From Streptomyces violaceorubidus (GTDB lineage: Bacteria; Actinomycetota; Actinomycetes; Streptomycetales; Streptomycetaceae): a DNA stretch of 64,000 nt. A model generated the notes under the pieces. The model searched no databases. It was not told the DNA's origin and was given only the letters and a program-made list of their open reading frames with translations. The stretch covers positions 124,001 through 188,000 of the forward strand of contig NZ_JODM01000004.1 of the NCBI RefSeq assembly GCF_000717995.1, given 5' to 3'. This document shows positions 44,501-51,029 of the stretch, piece after piece; position 1 is the first letter of the stretch; every line of letters begins with the position of its first letter. A program made the translations under genes and the position numbers.

Positions 44501-45859
44501 TCAAGCGCGCCGGGACGGGTCCCCGGCCCTGCGCCGGGCCACCACCGTCCACACGGCGAGGGCGAGGAGCAGCAGGCTGCCGGTGCCGATCCCGCCGACG
44601 GCGACCGCCTTCATGGCGAGGTCGTCGTGAGCGGCGGCGGTCACGGGCGCGGCGGCCCGGTCCCGCGCGGAGACCTCGAACAGGCCCTTCGGCCGCGACT
44701 CCCCCGCGTAGTCGGGTCCCGACCCTGCCGTGCCCCCGAGCCGCAGGCGCAGCGTCAGTCCGAACGGGCCCTGGCCGAAGTCGTCGGCCACCTGGGCCGC
44801 GAGGTGGACCACGACGTAGTACTCACCGGCGAACCGCAGCGCGCCGACCTGTCCGGCGGTGGCGTACCGGTTGGGGTACGCCACCGGCGCCAGGGGGGCG
44901 AGGCCGACGGTGGTCCGGCGCCCGGTGTAGCCCTTGGCGGCGTCGTCGACCTTGCCGCGCACGGGGTTGTGCAGGGCCAGGCGCAGGGCTCCGGTGGCAT
45001 AGCCGGAGGCGTCCGCGGAACCGGCGAGTTCGGCGGTGGCGTACACCTGGCGGCCCCAGTCGACCGGCACCTTGTAGTAAAGGGTCTCCCCGGGCCGGAT
45101 CTCGTCCCGCCAGACGCCCTGCCCGACGAGGGTCGCGTGGGCGAAGCCGTTGCCGCCCGCCCGGCGCTGCGGCGCGCCGGAGAGCGGTTCGGGCGAGGCG
45201 GAGTCCCAGGTCTCGGGGGCCCTGGTGGGGCCGGTCTCGCGCGGGCGGGGTTCGGTGGCGGCGGTGAGCTCCAGCTCCCAGTCGTCCGGCGGGGAGTCCT
45301 GGGGCCGGGTCCGCTCGACGCCGACGTAGTAGGTGCCGGGCTCCTGGCACCGGTGGGCGCCGGGGTCGATCTCGCGCATGCCCCAGGCGGTGACCGGGCG
45401 GGGGCTGCGGGCGGCGCCGAAGGTCGCGCTCTGCACGGAGCAGGAGCCGCCGTCGGCGTCCTGCACAAAGACCCGGATGCCGTCGACGGCGGTGACCTCG
45501 CCGTCGGCGCCGGGTACGGCGGTGACGGAGACGTAGGCGTCGGAGGCGTCGTCGAGTTCGAGGCGGTAATAGAGGACACCGTTCCTCGGCAGGGAGCTGC
45601 GGTACGTGGAGCCGGCCTCCAGCGGTTCGGCGCCCTCGGTGGCCCGCGCGCCCGCGATCCGCAGGGCGTCGCCGGCGAAGCCGTACCCGGCGCTCGCACC
45701 GGCCGCACGGGCGGTGGCTCCGGGCAGGGCCGCGGTCGTGGCCAGTACGAGGGCGGCGGCCGGCACCGCCACCCGGCCGGACACCCTCGGGCGCGCGGTC
45801 ACCGACGGCCGCGCGCGCCCCGCTCCGGCGTGCCGCCGAGCCCTACACCACCGTGCCAT
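44501..45859 (-). CDS. Secreted/membrane-anchored protein, unknown function
   Basis: A 452-residue exported protein with an N-terminal signal (basic start, hydrophobic 30-52 ending near ARAAGA) and a C-terminal membrane helix (about 425-445) followed by RRRAGDPSRRA. The large outer part is beta-rich (GVLYYRLELDD, YYKVPVDWGRQVYATAEL, GEYYVVVHLAAQVADDFGQGPFGL), like carbohydrate-binding or adhesin-type folds, and has two cysteine pairs. Type I topology makes it a possible extracellular partner of the convergent, sensorless kinase. No enzymatic motif recognised. Confidence 0.8.
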   Translation of the reverse strand: MARWCRARRHAGAGRARPSVTARPRVSGRVAVPAAALVLATTAALPGATARAAGASAGYGFAGDALRIAGARATEGAEPLEAGSTYRSSLPRNGVLYYRLELDDASDAYVSVTAVPGADGEVTAVDGIRVFVQDADGGSCSVQSATFGAARSPRPVTAWGMREIDPGAHRCQEPGTYYVGVERTRPQDSPPDDWELELTAATEPRPRETGPTRAPETWDSASPEPLSGAPQRRAGGNGFAHATLVGQGVWRDEIRPGETLYYKVPVDWGRQVYATAELAGSADASGYATGALRLALHNPVRGKVDDAAKGYTGRRTTVGLAPLAPVAYPNRYATAGQVGALRFAGEYYVVVHLAAQVADDFGQGPFGLTLRLRLGGTAGSGPDYAGESRPKGLFEVSARDRAAAPVTAAAHDDLAMKAVAVGGIGTGSLLLLALAVWTVVARRRAGDPSRRA

Positions 45860-45936
45860 GACCCGCCACCCCTCGCCCTCACCGGCGCCGTCGCCGCCCG
45901 CCCCCAGCGGACCGTGCCCCGTCGGAACAACACAAA

Positions 45937-45961
45937 ACCCCGACCGTATGACGGCCGGGGT
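45937..45961 (-). terminator. Terminator of the DLW-39 gene
   Basis: An 11-bp stem (ACCCCGACCGT with ACGGCCGGGGT, one mismatch) followed on the minus strand by TTTTGTGTTGTT, 28 bases after the stop. Confidence 0.78.
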
Positions 45962-45988
45962 CTGCTCAGGACCGGATGTCGGTCGTTC

Positions 45989-46117
45989 TCACGAACCCGT
46001 GGGCACGGAGTCAGTCGCCTCCGTCCACAGATCCTGCTCGGCGCGATCCGCCTGGATCTGGCGGTACACGAGGAGCCCGCCGATGGCGGCCAGTGCGACC
46101 AGGAGAAGCTTCTTCAC
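45989..46117 (-). CDS. DLW-39 family small membrane protein
   Basis: A 42-residue protein: a basic start (VKK), one helix (LLLVALAAIGGLLVYRQI), then the family signature EQDLWTEATD. Its conserved Asp-Leu-Trp gives the family name; function is unknown. The GTG start with GAGGTCGCGCG upstream gives the usual length of about 40; the longer open frame upstream lacks support. Confidence 0.88.
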   Translation of the reverse strand: MKKLLLVALAAIGGLLVYRQIQADRAEQDLWTEATDSVPTGS

Positions 46118-46455
46118 CGCGCGACCTCGTCTTTCCTTGACGTAGGGGACCTCTGGCGCCCGACTATACACACCGGCCGATACCGATCGGTGACCTGCGT
46201 CGGCGGTCAACTGCCGGTCGCCGGAACCCTCTAGAAGCGGACGAACCCATTCTGATCGGAGGGTGATCACACCCTCACGGGCGGTGACTTTTGCCCGCCT
46301 CTCTCCCTTCTTGGCACCTTTTCCAACCTCTTGCGGCTATTCGGGTGGTGTTCATCTGAACATCGACGCGCCACGGGCGCAGGTCCACCACTTCGCGACG
46401 CACATACACATCATGAGGAAAGTACGCAAATCGCCCAACCCGAAAGTGAGGGGTC
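46118..46455. other. Divergent region between DLW-39 and a small secreted protein
   Basis: A 338-bp stretch with no gene seen. On the minus strand TATAGT (46163-46168) is a good -10 hexamer about 46 bases upstream of the DLW-39 start, although its -35 is weak. TTGACC with a short palindrome (ACCGATCGGT) lies just above it. Confidence 0.45.
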
Positions 46456-46863
46456 ATGGCCCGGAACAAGGTCCTGACGCTCTGGACCACCATCGTCACC
46501 GCCTTCCTCGCGCTGTGCACGGCGCTCGGACTCATCACGACGACGGCCGCCGCGGCCGTACCGCAGACCGGAACGCACAGCAACACCGAGAGCACCTCCC
46601 CGGAGGCGGCACCCGCGGCCGCGGCCCCCCGGCCCTGGTCCCGAACCGGTTCCCTGCCCCCCACGATGAAGCAGCGCATCCGCGCCGAGGCCCACGGCGC
46701 GGCGCCCAGTTGCCGCCACCGCCCGCTCGCCGACGCCACAGCCACCAGCACGACCGCCACGACCGCCGCCCCGGCCGCCGCCACCGCCACGACCACCGGC
46801 GTCCACTGCGGCGACACCGCCGTCGAGCCCCGGGCCCGGCACTCCATCCCGCTCCAGCGCTGA
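46456..46863 (+). CDS. Small secreted Ala/Thr-rich protein, unknown
   Basis: A 135-residue protein with a signal peptide (MARNKVLTLWTTIVTAFLALCTALGLITTTAAAA, cleavage near residue 34). The rest is low-complexity Ala/Thr/Ser with two cysteines (APSCRHRPL and GVHCGDT), which may pair. The ATG has GAGGGG upstream. No family recognised. A hairpin follows at 46925. It could be a strain-variable surface protein. Confidence 0.62.
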   Translation: MARNKVLTLWTTIVTAFLALCTALGLITTTAAAAVPQTGTHSNTESTSPEAAPAAAAPRPWSRTGSLPPTMKQRIRAEAHGAAPSCRHRPLADATATSTTATTAAPAAATATTTGVHCGDTAVEPRARHSIPLQR

Positions 46864-46924
46864 GCGGCCCGCACCACCCCGACCCCGGCACCACGGCGAT
46901 CTGCGTACGCACCACACGCGAGAA

Positions 46925-46956
46925 ACGGCCCGGCGGCTCGACAGAGCAGCCGGGCC
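46925..46956. terminator. Hairpin between the small secreted protein and the GntR gene
   Basis: A 9-bp perfect stem CGGCCCGGC/GCCGGGCCG with a 14-base loop, about 60 bases past the stop codon. No T tract, which is common in this genus. Confidence 0.65.
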
Positions 46957-47014
46957 GCCGTCGTGTGTGCGCGGGACCGTGCGATACCCCGTCAATCCCG
47001 GCCATCTCACCCCC

Positions 47015-47040
47015 AACTCTTCAAGACCTCTTGAGGAGTT
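47015..47040. promoter_or_regulatory. Candidate GntR operator
   Basis: Near-perfect inverted repeat AACTCTTCAAGA-CC-TCTTGAGGAGTT (one mismatch in 12-bp arms), 14 bases upstream of the GntR gene start. Position and AT-rich content suggest autoregulation. Confidence 0.7.
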
Positions 47041-47053
47041 GTAGCCTGCGGCC

Positions 47054-47842
47054 ATGCCCAAGGCCTACGAAGTGATCGCGGACGATCTGCGGCGCTCCAT
47101 CCGCGCGGGTGAGCGGCGCCCGGGCGACCGACTGCCCTCGGAGGCCGACCTCGCCCACCACTACCGGCGCAGCGTTCCGACCGTCCAGAACGCGCTCCGG
47201 CTGCTGAGCGACGAGGGCCTGATCGACAAGCGGCACGGTCTCGGCACCTTCGTCCGCCGGCCCCGCACCCCGGCGGTGCGGGACAACCGCCGGCACCAGT
47301 GGGAGAAGGACCGGGCCCGGCGCCCGCTGGCCACGCGGGCCGAGACGGGCGCCACGGAGCGCGACACCGGCCTGCGGCCCCACGACCTCGTCTTCCACGC
47401 CGAGTACCGCGAGCGGGAGGCGTCCGCGGAACTGGCCGAGGCCTTCGGCGTCCCGGAGGGCACCGTGCTCCTCCGGCGCGTCTACCGGACGCGGTACTCG
47501 GCCGAGCCCGCCCCGTTCAACCTCGTGACCTCCTACCTCGTCCGCGACCTGATCGCGGCCAACCCCGACCTCCTGGACGAGGCCAACGAGCCCTGGCCGG
47601 GCGGCACCCAGCACCAGCTCAGCACCGTGGGCATAGAACTGGACCGCGTGGAGGAGCGTCTGACCGCCCGCCCGCCGACACCGGAGGAGGCCGCGGCCCT
47701 GGACCTGCCGCCGGGCACGTCGGTGATCCTGCTCCGCAAGACCTCGTACGACACGGACGGCCGGGTGGTCGACGTCTCCGACGTCACGCTGCCCGGCGAC
47801 CGCACCGAACTGCTCTTCACGACCCGTCTGGAAAGGTGGTGA
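47054..47842 (+). CDS. GntR-family regulator with UTRA ligand domain
   Basis: A 262-residue HutC-subfamily regulator: winged HTH (residues 3-70, YEVIADDLRRSIRAGERRPGDRLPS, LRLLSDEGLIDKRHGLGTFV) and a UTRA domain (about 90-255). It probably represses its own operon through the palindrome just upstream. Its stop overlaps the GTG of a glycosyltransferase gene, making a two-gene unit. The ligand cannot be inferred; UTRA proteins often bind sugars or amino acids. Confidence 0.9.
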   Translation: MPKAYEVIADDLRRSIRAGERRPGDRLPSEADLAHHYRRSVPTVQNALRLLSDEGLIDKRHGLGTFVRRPRTPAVRDNRRHQWEKDRARRPLATRAETGATERDTGLRPHDLVFHAEYREREASAELAEAFGVPEGTVLLRRVYRTRYSAEPAPFNLVTSYLVRDLIAANPDLLDEANEPWPGGTQHQLSTVGIELDRVEERLTARPPTPEEAAALDLPPGTSVILLRKTSYDTDGRVVDVSDVTLPGDRTELLFTTRLERW

Positions 47843-48657
47843 GTGCCGTCGTGAACCGGCGCGTCATCGTCGTCACGGCCGTCCACGGCCCCTCCGCCCC
47901 CTTCCTCCCCGAGGCCCACGCCTCGCTGTGCGCACAGGAACTGCCCGCCGGCTGGGAGTGGCGCTGGGTGATCCAGGAGGACGGCCGCACCGAGGACGTC
48001 CGGCCCTACGTGCCCGACGACCCGCGGGTCGTGTTCCGCCAGGGGCGCCACGGCCGGCAGGGCGGGCCCGGGGTGGCGCGCACCATGGCCCTGGCCCACG
48101 CGGACGGCGCCTACGTGAAGGTCCTGGACGCCGACGACCGGCTCACGCCGGGCGCTCTGGCCCGCGACCTGGCCGTCCTGGAGGCCGACCCGTCGATCGG
48201 GTGGGCGACCTCGCGGGTCCTGGACCTCCTGCCCGACGGTTCGACGGCCGGCTTCCCCGGCGACCCGGCGCACGGGCCGATCGAGCGCGGGGCGGTGCTC
48301 GACTTCTGGAAGGCCAACGGCTTCCGCGCCCAGGTCCACCCGGCGACCCTCCTCGTCCGGCGTGACCTGCTGCTCGCCCTCGGCGGCTGGATGGCCCTGC
48401 CCGCGTCCGAGGACACCGGCCTGCTGCTGGCGCTGGGCGGCGTGAGCCGGGGCTGGTTCTCGGCGGAGGTCGGCCTTCTCTACCGCAAGTGGGAGGGCCA
48501 GGAGACCGGTCAGGCGGCCCATGTGGACCCCGCGGAGCGCGATGCCCGGATGGCGGTGGTGGAGGCCAGGGCCCGTGCGCTGACGGCCTTCGGGTGGAGC
48601 CTGCCGGAGGGCTCCGACGGCACCGGCCGCTCGGACGGCCCGCACGAGCGCCCCTGA
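47839..48657 (+). CDS. Family 2 glycosyltransferase
   Basis: A 272-residue GT-A fold transferase without membrane segments. It has RVIVVTAVHGPSAPFLPEAHASL, QGGPGVARTMALAHADG and the metal-binding DxD-type KVLDADDRLTPGAL. The C-terminal half is short, typical of cytoplasmic enzymes that modify a small molecule or peptide rather than polymerases. The GTG start overlaps the GntR stop (GTGA); a GTG 12 bases downstream is the alternative. Acceptor unknown. Confidence 0.83.
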   Translation: MSAVVNRRVIVVTAVHGPSAPFLPEAHASLCAQELPAGWEWRWVIQEDGRTEDVRPYVPDDPRVVFRQGRHGRQGGPGVARTMALAHADGAYVKVLDADDRLTPGALARDLAVLEADPSIGWATSRVLDLLPDGSTAGFPGDPAHGPIERGAVLDFWKANGFRAQVHPATLLVRRDLLLALGGWMALPASEDTGLLLALGGVSRGWFSAEVGLLYRKWEGQETGQAAHVDPAERDARMAVVEARARALTAFGWSLPEGSDGTGRSDGPHERP

Positions 48658-48682
48658 GGACAGCCGGCGGGGCACAGATGTA

Positions 48683-48770
48683 CAGGAGGAGGGGCGGGGG
48701 GCTCAGGAGGAGCGGGGGCTCAGGAGGGGGGCTCAGGAGGGGCGGAGGGGCACAGGAGGTGCGCGGCGGC
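48683..48770. repeat. G-rich direct repeats
   Basis: About four degenerate copies of a GGGGCTCAGGAGG-type unit and several runs of four or more G on the plus strand, between the glycosyltransferase and FkbM genes. It is the most strand-biased noncoding patch in the window. Confidence 0.75.
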
Positions 48771-48777
48771 GCGGCGG

Positions 48778-49773
48778 TCAGGGCAGCCGTTCCGCGTCGG
48801 TCCGCGAGAAGACCAGGTCGCTCTCCTCGGTCACCGGCCCGCGCAGACGGACCGGCGCCCGGGGCGCACCGCTGAGCGCCGCGGGGTAGCTCCCGGGCGC
48901 GTAGTCGTTGGCCAGCCGGTAGACGTGGAACCCGGCCTCCCGCATCACCGCCAGCAGGTCGTCGGCCCGGTCACCGAGCCGGGCCATGCGCTCGGGCGAC
49001 ACCTCGACCGTGATCTCCACGTCGGACCGCAGGGCGCCCAGCACCGGCGCGAGGCCGCGCACGACGCTCCCCTCCGCGCCCTCGACGTCGATCTTGATCA
49101 CCCGGGCGGTCGCGATCTCCGCCGCGTCGAGGAGTTCCGGCAGCGGCCGGGCCTCCGTGCGGAAACTGGACTCCACCGGGCCGTCGTAGGGGACGATGCT
49201 GTTCGCCCCCGTGTTCCGTGCGCTGGCGAGCGCGAAGGTCAGCGTCCTGGGGCGGTCGGAGACGGCGGCGTTGAGCGCCCGGACGTTGCCGAGGGCGTTG
49301 AGCCGGGTGTTCCGCACCAGGCGCTGGTGGAGGTCGGGCGACGCCTCGATCGCGACGACCCGGCCCCCGTCACCGACGAGCCGGGCCGCCAGGACGCTGA
49401 AGACGCCGATGTTGGCCCCCACGTCGACGAAGCCGTCCCCCGGCCGCAGCCGGCGCCGCAGCCAGCCCGTCAGGTGCGGCTCCCAGACGCCGAACAGGTA
49501 CAGGTAGCGCTGGATGAGGTCCTGCGTGTCCACGGCGAACAGATCGCCGCTCCGCGCCTCGACGACGGCCCGGCGCGGGTGCTCGCGCAGCCACGGGTTC
49601 AGCCAGCGCGTGGCGAGGGCCGCCTTCCCGAGGGTGCCGGGGCCGTTTCGCACGTACCGGGCGGCGAGGCCGGCCAGGGCCTCGGCGACGGCGGTGCTCG
49701 GCCCGCCCCGGGTACTCAGCCCCGGCCCCCTTCCGTCTCCGCGGCCGTGAGGGTGATCGCGGCGGACGGACAC
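48778..49773 (-). CDS. FkbM-family methyltransferase
   Basis: S-adenosylmethionine-dependent O-methyltransferase of the FkbM type. The core (about residues 100-290) has FVDVGANIGVFSVLAARLVG, VVAIEASPDLHQRLVRN, NVRALNAAVSD and IKIDVEGAEGSVVRGL. FkbM enzymes methylate sugars or secondary metabolites. The start is uncertain: the chosen GTG (331 residues) overlaps the ferredoxin gene by 58 bases; a CTG at 49719 with GGAAGGGG upstream would give the CTGA overlap pattern seen elsewhere here. The C-terminus ends ERLP. Confidence 0.85.
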   Translation of the reverse strand: MSVRRDHPHGRGDGRGPGLSTRGGPSTAVAEALAGLAARYVRNGPGTLGKAALATRWLNPWLREHPRRAVVEARSGDLFAVDTQDLIQRYLYLFGVWEPHLTGWLRRRLRPGDGFVDVGANIGVFSVLAARLVGDGGRVVAIEASPDLHQRLVRNTRLNALGNVRALNAAVSDRPRTLTFALASARNTGANSIVPYDGPVESSFRTEARPLPELLDAAEIATARVIKIDVEGAEGSVVRGLAPVLGALRSDVEITVEVSPERMARLGDRADDLLAVMREAGFHVYRLANDYAPGSYPAALSGAPRAPVRLRGPVTEESDLVFSRTDAERLP

Positions 49774-49928
49774 CCCTCGGCCGCCTCCCTCACCCGGGGG
49801 GCGTCGACGTCGTGTTCCCGGCCGGGTATGACGGCGCCGAGGCCGTCCACCTGCGTGAAGACGGCGGGGGCCCGGTGGACGCAGTCTCCGGATCCGTAAC
49901 ACTGCTCGGGGTCGACGGAGATCCTCAT
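49716..49928 (-). CDS. [3Fe-4S] ferredoxin
   Basis: A 70-residue small ferredoxin with CYGSGDC and a distal CP (EGCPSAAI), the Cx5C...CP pattern of single-cluster electron donors to cytochrome P450s. No P450 gene is in the window. The ATG is preceded by GGAGTGCGC. It is cotranscribed with the FkbM methyltransferase, and the two reading frames overlap. The partner P450 may be encoded elsewhere. Confidence 0.9.
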   Translation of the reverse strand: MRISVDPEQCYGSGDCVHRAPAVFTQVDGLGAVIPGREHDVDAPRVREAAEGCPSAAITLTAAETEGGRG

Positions 49929-50090
49929 GCGCACTCCAGGGGCGGTCGGTTCGGAGCCTTCACGACCTGCCTGCCCACGGACCGGCACGCTGAATCCGCC
50001 CTGCCCGCCCGCCTGTTGGCCGACCCGCCCCGGTCCTCATAAGATCATCCGACACTCGTACGCAGTGCGGAGTTGTGACTGGGGGACGGT

Positions 50091-50654
50091 TTGGGGACCG
50101 GCGAGCAACTCGTGACGATCGCCGCCGTGCTGCTCGGCGCGCTGACCACACACGTCACGAACCACCTGATGGAGCGGAGCAGGAACCGCCACCGCCTGCT
50201 CACGCGCTGGGACGACAAGAAGGTCGACGCCTACGGGGAGTACGTGGACGCCGCCAAGATGAGGATCGCCGCGTCCGTGCCGCTGTACGAGGCGCGGGAG
50301 GGGCTGCGCGAGAGCCACCGCAGCGAGGAGGAGCTGCGGGAGGACCTGGCGGCGGCGAGCCTGCGCTGGGGCGCGGCCTTCGAGCGGGTCATGCTGCTCG
50401 GCGGGGACGAGGCCATCGAGTCAGGGCACGAGCTGAACGTGGTGCTCGCCGAGATCGACTGGCAGGCGACCGGCCGTGTCGAGGGCAGCCTGGAGGAGTG
50501 GCGGGAGCGGCACCGGGCGGCCTTCCGCGCCATCAACGCCTTCCACGAGGACGCCAGGGCCGATCTCGGCATCCGGGGCGGCGTCACCGGCGAGAAGCAC
50601 CCGGAGCGCGATCTGCTGGTCCCGCCCGCACGCCGTTCGGCCGCCGGGGACTGA
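50091..50654 (+). CDS. Small protein with N-terminal membrane helix, unknown
   Basis: A 187-residue protein: one hydrophobic N-terminal segment (about 6-22, EQLVTIAAVLLGALTTHV) then a charged helical domain with many Arg/Glu (LMERSRNRHRLLTRWDDKKVDAYGEYVDAAK, EEWRERHRAAFRAINAFHEDARADLGI). The start is a TTG preceded by GGGGGA, the best available; a GTG at about 50112 would shorten it. Similar stand-alone proteins are common in Streptomyces and uncharacterised. Confidence 0.65.
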   Translation: MGTGEQLVTIAAVLLGALTTHVTNHLMERSRNRHRLLTRWDDKKVDAYGEYVDAAKMRIAASVPLYEAREGLRESHRSEEELREDLAAASLRWGAAFERVMLLGGDEAIESGHELNVVLAEIDWQATGRVEGSLEEWRERHRAAFRAINAFHEDARADLGIRGGVTGEKHPERDLLVPPARRSAAGD

Positions 50655-51029
50655 CGGCGGGGCCGCGTCGTCCAGGCGGGGCCGCGTCGTCCACACGTGC
50701 GCGTCGGCATGGTTTGGCTCCGGTCCCTCCCCTCGTGGGGACCGGTGCCAAACCATGCCGGCGCCGTTCTCGCGTGCGGTACCGGACCGGGTCGGAAGGG
50801 GCGGGCCGCCGAAGCTGACCGAGAACATGCGGCGTCATGGGGTAGCTCTCCGAGTGCTGAGCCGCTGACCTGTCCGGGTGCCGCGGGGCCGCCTCGCCAC
50901 TGCGACGGGATCCTGCCACCCGCGGTCGCCGCAGAGGAGGTTCCGGAACCTGGGGCCCGCCGTAGCCGCAGGTCAGCCGTATAGAGTGAGTTTTCCGGTC
51001 CGGACGTCCAGGTGCGGGGGAAGTAAGGA
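50655..51029. other. Intergenic region upstream of the STAND-WD40 gene
   Basis: About 375 bases without a gene. It starts with two copies of GCGGGGCCGCGTCGTCCA, then the long imperfect palindrome listed next. Near 50980 the sequence becomes less GC-rich (GTATAGAGTGAG): TATAGAGT is a plausible -10 about 45 bases upstream of the STAND-WD40 start. Confidence 0.55.
50705..50760. repeat. Long imperfect palindrome (23-bp arms)
   Basis: Arms starting CGGCATGGTTTGGCTCCGGT and its complement with a single mismatch, 10-base loop. It lacks a T tract. It may terminate the upstream gene or be a repeated extragenic element; only one copy is seen here. Confidence 0.85.

Noticed and set aside
46021..46029. 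DnaA-box-like CCGTCCACA
   Set aside because: It lies in the coding sequence for the conserved Asp-Leu-Trp of DLW-39, and is alone, so coding explains it.
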